From Flavobacteriales bacterium (GTDB taxonomy: Bacteria; Bacteroidota; Bacteroidia; UBA10329), in the NCBI GenBank assembly GCA_016124845.1, contig WGMW01000009.1, positions 1 through 64,000 of the forward strand: a stretch of DNA of 64,000 nt, read 5' to 3'. The position numbers and the translations under genes were made by a program. Under the pieces are notes generated by a model. That model saw only the letters and a program-made list of their open reading frames with translations. It was not told the DNA's origin and made no database searches. This document shows, piece after piece, positions 51,813-61,241 of this stretch; the first letter of the stretch is position 1; every line of letters starts with the position of its first letter.

Positions 51813-51855
51813 AAAGCCGCCAAGGAAATGAATCAATTCATAACTTGGCGGCTTT
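51813..51855 (+). terminator. Probable terminator of the monooxygenase-like gene
   Basis: The 12-base arms AAAGCCGCCAAG and CTTGGCGGCTTT are perfect complements with a 19-base loop, 23 bases past the stop. The following sequence is only mildly T-rich. Confidence 0.6.
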
Positions 51856-51881
51856 GATGTTTATCCATTCGAAACCTTAGC

Positions 51882-52865
51882 ATGTTTGACCAACTTTTGG
51901 CAGAGGCCCAACGCGTCACTACCGAGTACCACATTACCGAACTGATGATCTATGGAGGTCCGGCCTTCATTGCACTCATCATTCTGGAGATCATCTTCAG
52001 CCTCAAATACAATCCTGAACTCTATAAGTGGAAAGATCTGGCAACCAGCGGAACCATGGGAATTGGAGCGGCTGTTTTGGCTGCGGCTGCTAAGGCGTTC
52101 TCTCTCCTACTCTTTTCGATTGTTTACGTCATATTCAACCCGATCGGTGAAAGCGGTGTTCGGGAGAATGTCATGTTCGGGTGGCAGGCATTCGGACTGA
52201 CCACATGGTACATCTGGCTCATCTGCCAGGTGCTGGACGACTTCAGTTATTACATGGTGCATCGCGCCAATCATGAGGTACGTGTGCTCTGGGCCGCGCA
52301 TATCGTACATCATTCTTCCGATCATTTCAACTTGGGAACGGCTGTAAGAAATGGTTGGGTAACGTTGTTTTACAAACCGTTCTTCTATATGTGGATCCCT
52401 GCGTTGGGTTTTCACCCTATCATGCTCATGACCTGTTTGGCCATCGAAGCGTTCTGGCAATATCAGTTGCATGTGCAATGGATGCCGCGGTTGGGTTTCT
52501 TGGAAAAGATCTTCAACCTGCACAAGCATCACGAAGTGCATCATTCTTCAGATGTTGAATATCTTGACAAGAACCATGGGGGGTACCTCATCATCTTCGA
52601 TAAATTGTTCGGTACGTTTAAAGATAAGGACGATGAAAAGCCTGTGAACTACGGTGTACTTCATCCACCTAATTCCTACAACCCTGTTACGGTGCTTACG
52701 CACGAATACGTGAACATCTGGAACGATGTGAAAGAGGCCAAAACCTGGAAAGGTCGTTTCATGTACGTTTTCGGTCCTCCGGGATGGCGCGAAGACGGAA
52801 CGGGTAAGACCGTAAAGGAGATGCAGCAGGAACTACAGGAGCAACGTCAGAAAACCGCTGCCTGA
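51882..52865 (+). CDS. Sterol desaturase / fatty acid hydroxylase family protein
   Basis: This 327-residue integral membrane di-iron enzyme has about four or five hydrophobic segments in residues 25-210. The histidine clusters are HRANH (about 127-131), HIVHHSSDH (about 140-148) and HKHHEVHHSS (about 215-224), together the eight-His pattern of the family. It hydroxylates or desaturates a lipid substrate, perhaps a sphingolipid, carotenoid or hopanoid, which cannot be told from sequence. The C-terminal 40 residues are charged and helical. It precedes a PorP-like gene by 36 bases but is not clearly linked to it in function. Confidence 0.9.
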   Translation: MFDQLLAEAQRVTTEYHITELMIYGGPAFIALIILEIIFSLKYNPELYKWKDLATSGTMGIGAAVLAAAAKAFSLLLFSIVYVIFNPIGESGVRENVMFGWQAFGLTTWYIWLICQVLDDFSYYMVHRANHEVRVLWAAHIVHHSSDHFNLGTAVRNGWVTLFYKPFFYMWIPALGFHPIMLMTCLAIEAFWQYQLHVQWMPRLGFLEKIFNLHKHHEVHHSSDVEYLDKNHGGYLIIFDKLFGTFKDKDDEKPVNYGVLHPPNSYNPVTVLTHEYVNIWNDVKEAKTWKGRFMYVFGPPGWREDGTGKTVKEMQQELQEQRQKTAA

Positions 52866-52901
52866 TAATTTTCTGTAAATTGCTCGTTGTGATTACGGGC
52901 A

Positions 52902-53837
52902 ATGAGATTCTTTGTAATTCTATTTCTGGTTCTTAGCTGTTCTCGGACAAATGCCCAAGACGCGACTTTCTCCCAGTATTTCAGCAATCCCATCTATCTG
53001 AATCCTGCGTTTGCGGGGTACAATGGTTGTCCGACCATCCACACATCCTATCGAAATCAATGGCCGCGTATTGCCGGCAATTACCAAACAGCCAATGTCT
53101 CTTACGATATGTTGCTGGGCAAACGCCACGGAATCGGCATCAACTATCAATACGACAATGCCGCGAAAACGCTTGAGTCACATGGTCTGAGCGTGATCTA
53201 CGCTCCCGTTTTTCGTGTGTTCAATAAGCAACTTGCCATCAGTCCTGCAATTGAATTTGGCTGGGGATACCGAAAGCTGAATACTGGAAATCTGACATTC
53301 GGAGATCTGATCGATCCGAGATATGGTTTCTATCCTGCAGATCAGAACCAGGCAAAGAACCAAAAGAACCTTTTCGATCTTAATACAGGTTTACTGCTAA
53401 CATGGAAAGGGCTGGTAACCGGGTTTTCAGCCCAACATGTTACACAGCCTGATGAAGGTATTGCTGGAACATCAAAACTTCCCGTAAAACTGACAGGACA
53501 CATCAGTTACCAATTCAATATTACCGAACAGATAAAGATATCCCCGGCTTTCATCATCCTGCATCAACAGGATTTCGACCAAATACTGCCGTCCATTTCC
53601 TATGAGGCGTACGGTGCGCGTATTGGCGTGGCCTACAGAACAAGTTTCACCAATCCGGATGCGGTGATCTTCATGATCGGTTACCGAGGTTATGGCGTAA
53701 AAGTGGGTTACTCGTACGACTACACCGTTTCTTCCCTGACAAACAATACAGGAGGAAGTCATGAAGTTTCGCTCGCCTATATTTTCAAATGCAAGAAGTC
53801 AGAATTCCGAAAAGGTGTACCGCTCATCAATTTCTGA
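52902..53837 (+). CDS. PorP/SprF family T9SS outer-membrane protein (third)
   Basis: This 311-residue protein has a signal peptide (MRFFVILFLVLSCSRTNA) and the clearest PorP/SprF start in the window (ATFSQYFSNPIYLNPAFAGY, about 21-40), followed by YRNQWPRIAGNYQT and alternating beta strands to the end. It is shorter and closer to typical PorP/SprF than the two at 22421 and 24027. It is not next to a type B cargo gene, unlike those pairs. It should be an outer-membrane protein assisting T9SS or surface attachment. Confidence 0.9.
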   Translation: MRFFVILFLVLSCSRTNAQDATFSQYFSNPIYLNPAFAGYNGCPTIHTSYRNQWPRIAGNYQTANVSYDMLLGKRHGIGINYQYDNAAKTLESHGLSVIYAPVFRVFNKQLAISPAIEFGWGYRKLNTGNLTFGDLIDPRYGFYPADQNQAKNQKNLFDLNTGLLLTWKGLVTGFSAQHVTQPDEGIAGTSKLPVKLTGHISYQFNITEQIKISPAFIILHQQDFDQILPSISYEAYGARIGVAYRTSFTNPDAVIFMIGYRGYGVKVGYSYDYTVSSLTNNTGGSHEVSLAYIFKCKKSEFRKGVPLINF

Positions 53838-53873
53838 CAGACAACTCTTCCGATTTCTTGGCTAATTTGCCGC

Positions 53874-55031
53874 ATGGCAAAAAAAATAAACGAGGTGTTC
53901 TCCATTTTGGAGATGAGAGACATGGCAAAAGCCAAACTACCTTCCGTGATGTTCGATTATTTGGAAGGTTCCGCTGAAGATGAACTCACGTTCGATTGGA
54001 ACCGTGAATCGTTTCAGAAATACGAGTTCGTTCCAAGAACCTTAAAAGACGTCAGCAAGATCGATCTTTCCACTTCGATTCAAGGTGTTCCGGTTGAACT
54101 TCCAGTTATCAGCGCACCTACGGGCATGTCGCGCATGTTCCATTGGGAAGGTGAGAAAGCCGTTGTCCGCGCCACACACAAGGCAGGAACGGCCTATTCA
54201 CTCAGCACGGTTTCCACTACTTCCATCGAAGATGTAGCGAAGGAATCAAAAGGTCCGCTGTTCTTTCAGATCTATGCGTGGCACAACCGTGAAATGGTAC
54301 TCGATTTTATTGAGCGTTGCCGCCAAGCAGATTATCAGGGATTGATGCTGGCCGTAGACCTTGCCTCGTTGGGCAAGCGTGAACGCGACCTGCGCAACGG
54401 ACACGGACGGCCAGCGGTACTTAGAAAAAACACGGCACTCGGTGCATTGAGCAAACCCGAATGGCTTTTCAATTTCCTCACCAAGCCCAAGATGCGCATG
54501 GCCAACATGGTCGATCATCTTCCGCATGGTGGCGATGCGTTGAAAGTGGTAGACACGGTCAATGCACAGTTCCGCGCAGATGTTTCTTGGCAAGATCCCG
54601 AGGACATGATGAAACAATGGAACGGCAAGTTCATGCTCAAAGGAATTCAATGCGTGGAAGATGCGGTGAAAGCTGCTGAACTCGGTGTTTCAGGCATTAT
54701 CCTCTCGAACCACGGTGGCCGCCAACTGGACGGAGCGCCTGCCGGAATGGACATTCTCCCCGAAGTGGTGGCAGCAGTTGGCAAAGACGTGGAAGTGTTG
54801 GTGGATGGTGGCATTACCCGTGGTTCGGACATCATCAAAGCGATTGCATTGGGTGCCAAGGGCTGTCTTATCGGTCGCGCCTATCTCTACGGATTGGCTG
54901 CTGGTGGCGAGGCCGGTGTAACCCGCGTTTACGACATTCTACGTGATGAGATGACACGCGTGATGCAATTGATAGGATGCTCATCAATAGCAGAACTGGA
55001 TGCCAGCTACGTTAAACGGCATGTAAAATAG
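53874..55031 (+). CDS. FMN-dependent alpha-hydroxy-acid oxidase/dehydrogenase
   Basis: This 385-residue protein of the lactate dehydrogenase (LldD) / glycolate oxidase family is full length. The start of the barrel is FDYLEGSAEDELTFDWN (about 24-40). PVISAPTGMSRMFHWEGE (about 78-95) and FFQIYAW (about 131-137) line the FMN site. The catalytic stretch is LSNHGGRQLDGAPAG (about 281-295, His and Arg), and VLVDGGITRGSDIIKA (about 310-325) binds phosphate. It oxidises a 2-hydroxyacid, probably L-lactate. Whether electrons go to quinone or oxygen is not decided. A TAATTTG stretch ends four bases before the ATG. Confidence 0.9.
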   Translation: MAKKINEVFSILEMRDMAKAKLPSVMFDYLEGSAEDELTFDWNRESFQKYEFVPRTLKDVSKIDLSTSIQGVPVELPVISAPTGMSRMFHWEGEKAVVRATHKAGTAYSLSTVSTTSIEDVAKESKGPLFFQIYAWHNREMVLDFIERCRQADYQGLMLAVDLASLGKRERDLRNGHGRPAVLRKNTALGALSKPEWLFNFLTKPKMRMANMVDHLPHGGDALKVVDTVNAQFRADVSWQDPEDMMKQWNGKFMLKGIQCVEDAVKAAELGVSGIILSNHGGRQLDGAPAGMDILPEVVAAVGKDVEVLVDGGITRGSDIIKAIALGAKGCLIGRAYLYGLAAGGEAGVTRVYDILRDEMTRVMQLIGCSSIAELDASYVKRHVK

Positions 55032-55116
55032 ATGACAGTCTGTGCCTTGAGGAGTTTCAGTTTCGTTCTACTGTTACATTATCGTTAATTTCATCGCCAT
55101 TCAAATTAAAAACTCC

Positions 55117-56763
55117 ATGAAAAGATCTTTTATGTTGATTGCCCTGCTTGGCTTTATGCATGGCATTTCATTTTCCCAATGTGTTGAGGTTCCTGAGAAC
55201 CGTGTGCTGTTGGTCGGTGACAGTTGGGCCTCTTTTGAGAATGCAGACCAGACCATTACGCATGGTCTTTCACATCTCGGTCATTCAGACAAGAAATTTG
55301 CCTCGAGCGTAGTTATTGCCGAGAACGGTGCAGAAACGAATGATTTTCTGACACAGGAAAAGCAGGATGCGATACAAGCTTTGATCGATGCCAACCCGGA
55401 CATCCAGATTGTCCACCTGAGTATTGGCGGGAATGATGTTCTTGGTGATTGGAACGTGGATTTCACCCAGCACATGACCGACAGCATGGAGCAGTCGGTG
55501 GCCGCCAGACTGGAAGAGGTCATTGCCTTTCTGAAAAATACACGACCTGGAATGCGTGTTTTCTGGGCAGGATATACCTACCCGAACTTTGCCGAGGTCA
55601 TCAATGATGTTCATCCTTTCGAAACCAGTCATCCGTTCTATGGCACTTGGGATGGAATGGGACAGCCTACATTCATTCAGATCAACACACTTTTGAATGA
55701 TTTCTCAGACTCCGTTGCCGCTTACTGTGACAGTGATCCAATGGTGAATTTTGTCCGTGCTCAGGGCATACTCCAGTACTATTACGGTCAGGCCCAACCT
55801 TTGGGAGTGGCTCCTGGTGGCACCTATCCGGCATTTACCTGCCCTGTTCCATTGGGTTATCCAGATTATCCTTCTCCGAAGGACGCCATGCGTCTGTATG
55901 CCGGGGTTTTCACCGACTGTTTCCACCTTTCGCCAGAGGCGTACCAGATCATGTTCGATTATCAGGCACTTCATTTCTACCAGAAGTTCTTTATGGATGA
56001 CCTTTACCTACTCTCTGAAGGAGGAACAATGGACGGTTCTGTTAGCTCTGCCGGAGATGTCTCTCAGGAAGTGAAGATCGGTGAAGATGGCGGGAATGAG
56101 ATCGCTGCCGTACTCACATTCGATACGCAGCAAATGATGGACACGACCCTTTCCAATGCAAGCATCTTTCTGAGAAGAACCGACCTTACAGGAACCGATC
56201 CGTTCACCGGAACTGATGTTCACGTCAAAATGAAGAGCGGCAACTTCGGTACATCTGCCGATGTGGAAGCTGTTGACTTTACTGCGGATGGAGATGCCGA
56301 AGGTGCTCCGTGCCAGTTCGGTTCGCATGATGCCAATGAGCATTGGGTACGATTGGATCTGACGGCAGAAATGATCGCCAACATCAACAATGGAGACAAG
56401 ACGCAGTTTGTGATCTCCATTCCTGGATTTACGGGCGGTGTCATGACATTCAACGATGCCAGCGACCCGGTGACAGCCCCAATTCTGAACTTGAACTATG
56501 GCCCAGAACCATCATCTGTTGCCGACATCAGAAAAGCGAAGGAATTGCCTGTTTATCCTGTACCAACTACCGGTCCGTTGACAATTGATGCGGACATGAA
56601 TGCATTGATGACGGTTGATGTCGTCAACATCATGGGCGAAGTGGTGAAGCAATTGAAACCAAGCAACAACCGGATCGATATTTCGGACCTACAGGCCGGA
56701 CCTTATGTTTTGAGAATTACAACGAAGGACGGAATCAGTACCAAGCGCATCATCAAGCGCTGA
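55117..56763 (+). CDS. Secreted SGNH-type hydrolase with T9SS type A tail
   Basis: This 548-residue protein has a signal peptide (MKRSFMLIALLGFMHGISFS). The SGNH domain shows block I LLVGDSWAS (about 30-38, Ser nucleophile), block III LSIGGNDVLGD (about 106-116) and block V DCFHLSPEAY (about 267-276, Asp and His). A beta-sandwich domain of about 150 residues follows (about 300-460, including ASIFLRRTDLTG and WVRLDLTAEMI). The type A tail begins LPVYPVPTTGPLTIDADM (about 477-494) and ends ISTKRIIKR. It is likely an extracellular esterase. The second domain may bind carbohydrate. The substrate is unknown. Confidence 0.85.
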   Translation: MKRSFMLIALLGFMHGISFSQCVEVPENRVLLVGDSWASFENADQTITHGLSHLGHSDKKFASSVVIAENGAETNDFLTQEKQDAIQALIDANPDIQIVHLSIGGNDVLGDWNVDFTQHMTDSMEQSVAARLEEVIAFLKNTRPGMRVFWAGYTYPNFAEVINDVHPFETSHPFYGTWDGMGQPTFIQINTLLNDFSDSVAAYCDSDPMVNFVRAQGILQYYYGQAQPLGVAPGGTYPAFTCPVPLGYPDYPSPKDAMRLYAGVFTDCFHLSPEAYQIMFDYQALHFYQKFFMDDLYLLSEGGTMDGSVSSAGDVSQEVKIGEDGGNEIAAVLTFDTQQMMDTTLSNASIFLRRTDLTGTDPFTGTDVHVKMKSGNFGTSADVEAVDFTADGDAEGAPCQFGSHDANEHWVRLDLTAEMIANINNGDKTQFVISIPGFTGGVMTFNDASDPVTAPILNLNYGPEPSSVADIRKAKELPVYPVPTTGPLTIDADMNALMTVDVVNIMGEVVKQLKPSNNRIDISDLQAGPYVLRITTKDGISTKRIIKR

Positions 56764-56782
56764 TAGACCAGAATGAACTCTT

Positions 56783-56820
56783 AAAATGGCGTTCTACGTA
56801 TTCTCGTAGGACGCCATTTT
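56783..56820. terminator. Bidirectional terminator overlapping the MarR gene end
   Basis: The 16-base arms AAAATGGCGTTCTACG and CGTAGGACGCCATTTT pair with one G-U, with T-runs on both sides. The hairpin includes the last codons of the minus-strand MarR gene. Confidence 0.8.
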
Positions 56821-57264
56821 TTCTTTGAACTCATCGATAGCCGCAGGAATGTGGTTCACCACATCGAAGAACGCCTCCAGTTTTTTCGGGTCGATCTGAT
56901 TGACAATGGCGCGCTCAAGTCTGTAAACCGCCTTCATGGCCACTTCCCTTTTCTCTTTTCCCACTTTGGTGAGATAAACGTAAGCCATCCGCTTGTCCAC
57001 GTCATCGCGCCTACGCTCAATAAAACCCTTGTCTTCCATCGACTTCAAGATGCGGCTCAGGCTGTTAGGCTCCATTCCCATACGTGGCGCAATGCGCGTA
57101 ACGGGCGTGCCATCGCTCTCATTGATGGCCAGCAACACAAAGGCCATGCTTACGGTTCCATCATGTTCCATCGCCATCTCATTGTACAGCTTAGAAATTT
57201 GAAACCAAGACGTTCGCAACTTGTAGATGATCAACTGATCGGCAAGTCGTAGAAACTCATCCAT
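56794..57264 (-). CDS. MarR family transcriptional regulator
   Basis: This 156-residue protein has the winged helix-turn-helix of the family. The recognition region reads GTPVTRIAPRMGMEPNSLSR (about 55-74), followed by the wing in KGFIERRRDDVDKRMAYVYLT (split at about 84-104). Helices at both ends form the dimer interface. It probably represses a nearby or distant gene in response to a small ligand. The divergent lipoprotein gene at 57360 is a candidate target. Its 3' end is inside a strong bidirectional hairpin. Confidence 0.9.
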   Translation of the reverse strand: MDEFLRLADQLIIYKLRTSWFQISKLYNEMAMEHDGTVSMAFVLLAINESDGTPVTRIAPRMGMEPNSLSRILKSMEDKGFIERRRDDVDKRMAYVYLTKVGKEKREVAMKAVYRLERAIVNQIDPKKLEAFFDVVNHIPAAIDEFKEKMASYENT

Positions 57265-57359
57265 ACCTTAACAACTTTAAAGGCCACAAAATAGGAACAA
57301 ACAAAGATTAAGGCCTACGCTTGGGTCAATCCATATCTTTACTGCCAAAACAGACCGAA

Positions 57360-57863
57360 ATGAAACGAATTGCCGCCTACGCCTCCATCCTACTTGTTGC
57401 CGTTACGCTTTGGGGATGTCCTTACAAATCGAAGGTTGCACTGACCGATGCCGTTGAAAAAGTGGACACGAACCTGCTCGGTAAGTGGATACCTGAAAAC
57501 ATGTTGGAGAAGGAAAGTCCCGAATACTACGTGCTGAACAAACGCGATTCACTGCATTACGATGTGGAGCATTATCAGTATGATGACGAAAACAAGGAAT
57601 ACAATCTGAAACAGTACGTGGGTCACACCACACGGTTGGATGCCATTCTTTTCATGAACCTACAGGAATCAGGTTCAAAGGAATTCCTTCTTTACCGCTT
57701 GGACGTGTTGCCAGGGATGAGCATGACAATGTATGAGGTAACCGACAATATTGATGAACAATTCACCGATCCCAAGCAGATGCGGGAGTTCTTCAAGAAG
57801 TACATGAACCTGAGTTTCTTCTACAATAAGGATAGTGTGAAACTCATCAGAATGAAGGAGTAA
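57360..57863 (+). CDS. Hypothetical lipoprotein
   Basis: I do not recognise this 167-residue protein. It has a lipoprotein signal (ILLVAVTLWGC, lipobox LWGC) and a mature part with an even mix of charged residues, including LLGKWIPENMLEKESPEYYV and a hydrophobic FLLYRLDVLPGMSMTMYEV stretch. The pattern resembles small beta-barrel lipocalin-like proteins but without a clear signature. The ATG at 57360 opens the signal. It is divergent from the MarR gene and its stop overlaps the end of the convergent esterase gene by 17 bases. Confidence 0.7.
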   Translation: MKRIAAYASILLVAVTLWGCPYKSKVALTDAVEKVDTNLLGKWIPENMLEKESPEYYVLNKRDSLHYDVEHYQYDDENKEYNLKQYVGHTTRLDAILFMNLQESGSKEFLLYRLDVLPGMSMTMYEVTDNIDEQFTDPKQMREFFKKYMNLSFFYNKDSVKLIRMKE

Positions 57864-59499
57864 TGTTCCGTTTTTCCTCACGGATCACGTTCATATCCTG
57901 ATCGAAATAACGCAGTAGCAGAAGCTGCTGTCCGTTCCAATATCTGTTGATCAATTCCTTTTCGGAGGCGAATACTCCGAGCAACCTTCCCTGAAGATCG
58001 TAAACGCGTATTTCCTTGACCATCCCTTTTGGTAATGGGAGTTCCTCGATACCGACCATGACCAACGGTTCAGAGAATGAACTGCATCCTTCGGCTGTGA
58101 ATGATTGCACCATGAATGTTCCTGATGAAGTTGGAACATACTGCGATTGATCGGCCCCAACGATCGGATTTCCGTTCAAGTACCATTGATACGAGGCGTA
58201 ACCTGGCGAGGCTTCCAGCACACCGCCATTCTGGGTAATGGAAACCCATGGATTGGCAACTACTTCAACCTGAACCGAAGTTGGAACCGAATACGCGTCC
58301 AAATGATTGATAGCCACAGCCGAGACCTCATAAACGCCTGGGTAATTCCAGACCACGGTCAGTTCGGATGAATCGGCATTGGCATCAATGACCAATCCGC
58401 CTTGCACCGTCCAACAGACACGTCCATTCGCAGGAACATTGGAAGCGATCAACTGCGTTGTATCATCCTGACAGACATTGAATGGCGAGATCACCACGGG
58501 TTCAGGCCGAATGTTCTCGTACAGGAACGAAATGATGCTGTCCGTTATCGGAACCCAATATTCGGTCGGACCACCAACCAATTGGTTGTTCACGTTCACA
58601 CCCCAAATATTGTGTCCAACGCCCTGAAATGTGTTCAGTTCGGCATTGCCGCCCAAATGATTGACCCGTGCCGCCACATTGAACGAACCGTAAACTTCAG
58701 GCATCAGGAACAGCGCAGTGAAAGGAAATCCATGATCATAAGGAACGATCGCATCGTTTGTCCCATGGAAAAGCGTCATCGGCACCAATTCTTCCTGCTG
58801 GATGTAGTTGGTATCGAGCAGCGCGCCCCACAGATTGATGATTCCCCGAACATTGGCCGTGTGGTTATAGCTGTTCCCTGCGCAGGCCAAACATCCCAGA
58901 TCGGGATTGATGCCGCCAAGCCCTGATTGATATGTTTCCGCAGGGCGCTCGCTTTCATCCATAAAAACGGCATGCATGGCCGAAAAGCCACCAGCGCTTA
59001 CTCCACCAACGAAAATGTAATTGGTATCAATTCCGTAGGTGTTCGAGTATTCTTTGATATGTCGGATGGCCGAATGGTAGTCTTGCGCAGCGCGATAGAT
59101 GGCACGCACCGCACTTGCAGGATCGGCCACGTTCATATTCATGCGGTAATTGATGCTGGCCGTTACGTAGCCTTTTTTGGCCAAACTGTCGCACGTGGCC
59201 CACACATCCTCGTCTTCCTTGCTTCCCACCAAGTAGCCGCCACCGTATGCCAAAATAACCGCTGGACGTTTTGCAAGCGCATCTCCCACAGGGAAGAAAA
59301 CATCCATTGTCATCTGTTGGTTGACGGTGACATTCTCCGCCACATAAACAGTGGTCAACGCTGGGGAATTCCCAAACACAACATCCTGTGAAACAGATGA
59401 TTGAAAAATATTACTTAAATATCTTTCTGAAGTACATGTCTGCGAATTTGCGACCAGCGCAAACACGGATGAAAGTAAAAAGAGAAAGCCCCGTTTCAT
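57847..59499 (-). CDS. Secreted alpha/beta-hydrolase esterase with C-terminal beta modules
   Basis: This 550-residue protein has a signal peptide (MKRGFLFLLSSVFALVANSQ). The esterase domain shows AVILAYGGGYLVGSKEDED (about 80-98, oxyanion HGGG-like as YGGG) and GGVSAGGFSAM (about 165-175, Ser). A late GVGHNIWG (about 298-305) holds the probable His. Two Ig-like beta modules follow (about 345-490, including YQWYLNGNPIVGADQSQYV). The end (IRVYDLQGRLLGVFAS onward) is T9SS-like in part but lacks the usual conserved YPNP start and final strand, so the export route is uncertain. It overlaps the peroxiredoxin gene upstream by four bases. Confidence 0.75.
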   Translation of the reverse strand: MKRGFLFLLSSVFALVANSQTCTSERYLSNIFQSSVSQDVVFGNSPALTTVYVAENVTVNQQMTMDVFFPVGDALAKRPAVILAYGGGYLVGSKEDEDVWATCDSLAKKGYVTASINYRMNMNVADPASAVRAIYRAAQDYHSAIRHIKEYSNTYGIDTNYIFVGGVSAGGFSAMHAVFMDESERPAETYQSGLGGINPDLGCLACAGNSYNHTANVRGIINLWGALLDTNYIQQEELVPMTLFHGTNDAIVPYDHGFPFTALFLMPEVYGSFNVAARVNHLGGNAELNTFQGVGHNIWGVNVNNQLVGGPTEYWVPITDSIISFLYENIRPEPVVISPFNVCQDDTTQLIASNVPANGRVCWTVQGGLVIDANADSSELTVVWNYPGVYEVSAVAINHLDAYSVPTSVQVEVVANPWVSITQNGGVLEASPGYASYQWYLNGNPIVGADQSQYVPTSSGTFMVQSFTAEGCSSFSEPLVMVGIEELPLPKGMVKEIRVYDLQGRLLGVFASEKELINRYWNGQQLLLLRYFDQDMNVIREEKRNITPSF

Positions 59500-60353
59500 G
59501 CTTGTAATGCCCTGATAATATCCTCTGGTCGTGGACGAAGTCGGTAGTTCTTGGTCAGATCTGCAAACACCACCTTCCCTTTTTCATCCAGAACAAAGGT
59601 TGTCGGTTTCGGAACATTGGATTCGTAGCCAAGAACCTCATATCCTTTCGGAAGTCCATCGGTGTGAAGAATGCCCAATGTTCTGGCCGCAGCGTTGTCC
59701 ACATCCACCAGAAAATCATAATCCGCACCCACCTTCTGCGCGTGGCGTCTGCTTTTCTCATGCGATTGCGGACTTATGAGCGTAATTTTCAAACCGAGTT
59801 CGTTGAATTGCTTCTCGAAGTTACGGAGTTCATTCACTTGTGCGGTGCAGATCGGACACCAATTTCCACGATAGAAGATAACCAGCCGCTTATCGCCTAC
59901 CCAATCATCTGAACTCAATCTGCGGCCGTCATAATCTTCCAATTCGATCTTGGGCAGCCTCTTACCAACTTTGATCCTGTCTTTGCTCCTATCTCCTAAT
60001 TCTGAAGACCATCCCACATAAGCCAACCAACCAGACAAGGAGATGAACGCCAACAGGGGAGCTGCCGAGGCGATCTGCTGCGCATAACTGGCATAGACCG
60101 AATAGAGCGTGGCTGCAAATATGCCAACGGAGAAACCCATCAGTCCAGGCGAAGTACGCGGAACCTGCGCCACCTCCAACCATAGAAAATACAGCGCAAT
60201 CTGTGCTGATGCCATGGTAACGGCCAGCCAAATGGAGAACGAGCCCAGTTCGCTTATAAGCATGAATCCGCCACCCAGAGTAACTGCCCAACTATAAACG
60301 ACCAAGCCGCTCAGAAACCACGATTTCAACTTGTTCTCCAGTTCGCTGCTCAT
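59496..60353 (-). CDS. Peroxiredoxin-like (AhpC/TSA) domain protein with N-terminal membrane region
   Basis: This 285-residue protein has four hydrophobic segments in residues 12-115, then a thioredoxin-fold AhpC/TSA domain with VIFYRGNWCPICTAQVNEL (about 157-175, CxxC active site) and ALQA at the end. PKPTTFVLDEKGKVVFADLT (about 249-268) completes the fold. The CPIC motif suggests a thiol oxidoreductase or atypical peroxiredoxin. The membrane region resembles DUF-type four-helix proteins and would place the domain on one face of the inner membrane. It is the first gene of a coupled pair with the secreted esterase. Confidence 0.85.
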   Translation of the reverse strand: MSSELENKLKSWFLSGLVVYSWAVTLGGGFMLISELGSFSIWLAVTMASAQIALYFLWLEVAQVPRTSPGLMGFSVGIFAATLYSVYASYAQQIASAAPLLAFISLSGWLAYVGWSSELGDRSKDRIKVGKRLPKIELEDYDGRRLSSDDWVGDKRLVIFYRGNWCPICTAQVNELRNFEKQFNELGLKITLISPQSHEKSRRHAQKVGADYDFLVDVDNAAARTLGILHTDGLPKGYEVLGYESNVPKPTTFVLDEKGKVVFADLTKNYRLRPRPEDIIRALQA

Positions 60354-60368
60354 AATTTCAAATGTAGA

Positions 60369-61166
60369 TCAATTTCTTCCCAACAGTTTTTTCGTCCTGT
60401 CGGGATAGTTGCCAATGATGCCATCCACCCCAAGATCGATCATTGCTTGAATGTCCTCCTCGCTGTTCACCGTCCAAACATGCACCACTTTACCAAGATC
60501 GTGGATCTTCTTCACCAACTTCTCCTTGGCAGCGCTCTTGGCTATGCCAAAACCCTCCACGTAATCATACTTGGACAACTTGACGGAGTGCAGTTTGAAA
60601 TCGAGCATGACTCCTGCTGAATAGGACACAAAGAGTTTCTGCAATCGGATCTCTGGATAATTCCTGTGCAGATACTTAAGCACCTTATCGTTGAAGCTGT
60701 GCACCAACGCCCATTTTTCGGCCTTGTATTTCTTGATGAGTTTGACCACGTTATCCTCAATGCCTGGATAGGTCTTGTTGCCCGCTTTGATTTCAATGAC
60801 GAACTGCGTCTTTCCATCCATCAATTCGAAAACCTGTTCCAAAGTCGGAATCGGCTCATTCGGGAATTCGGATGGGAACTTACCATAGGCCTTCACCTGT
60901 TTCAGCTCCTCCCAGGTTTTCTTGCCCACTTTTCCTTTGGAGTCGGTTGTACGATCAAGTGTTTTATCATGCATCACCACCACAACGCCATCAGAACTCT
61001 GCTGAACATCAACCTCAATGCGGTCTACCCCAATTTCCAAAGCCTTTTTAACGGCAGAGAGCGTGTTCTCAGGCGCATAACCCGAAGCACCCCGATGAGC
61101 CGTTACCAATACATTCTGACCGAAAACCTGTGTGGAAAGCACCATGAGGAGCAGCAATTGTCGCAT
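60369..61166 (-). CDS. Glycerophosphodiester phosphodiesterase
   Basis: This 265-residue protein has a signal peptide (MRQLLLLMVLSTQVFG) and a GDPD TIM-barrel. The start of the domain reads VTAHRGASGYAPENTLSA (about 21-38, catalytic His and Arg), and EVDVQQSSDGVVVVMHDKTLDRTTD (split at about 52-76) supplies the metal ligands and second His. FVIEIKAG (about 118-125) and VWTVNSEEDIQAMIDLGVDGIIGNYP (about 231-256) close the barrel. It hydrolyses glycerophosphodiesters to glycerol 3-phosphate in the periplasm. Its start lies 76 bases from the GH13 gene end. Confidence 0.93.
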   Translation of the reverse strand: MRQLLLLMVLSTQVFGQNVLVTAHRGASGYAPENTLSAVKKALEIGVDRIEVDVQQSSDGVVVVMHDKTLDRTTDSKGKVGKKTWEELKQVKAYGKFPSEFPNEPIPTLEQVFELMDGKTQFVIEIKAGNKTYPGIEDNVVKLIKKYKAEKWALVHSFNDKVLKYLHRNYPEIRLQKLFVSYSAGVMLDFKLHSVKLSKYDYVEGFGIAKSAAKEKLVKKIHDLGKVVHVWTVNSEEDIQAMIDLGVDGIIGNYPDRTKKLLGRN

Positions 61167-61241
61167 GGTGCGAAAGTAGACGGTTATACGATTATTGCAA
61201 CCCTTATCTTGGCATGGTGCTCTCGGTTTCAGAGCTACTTC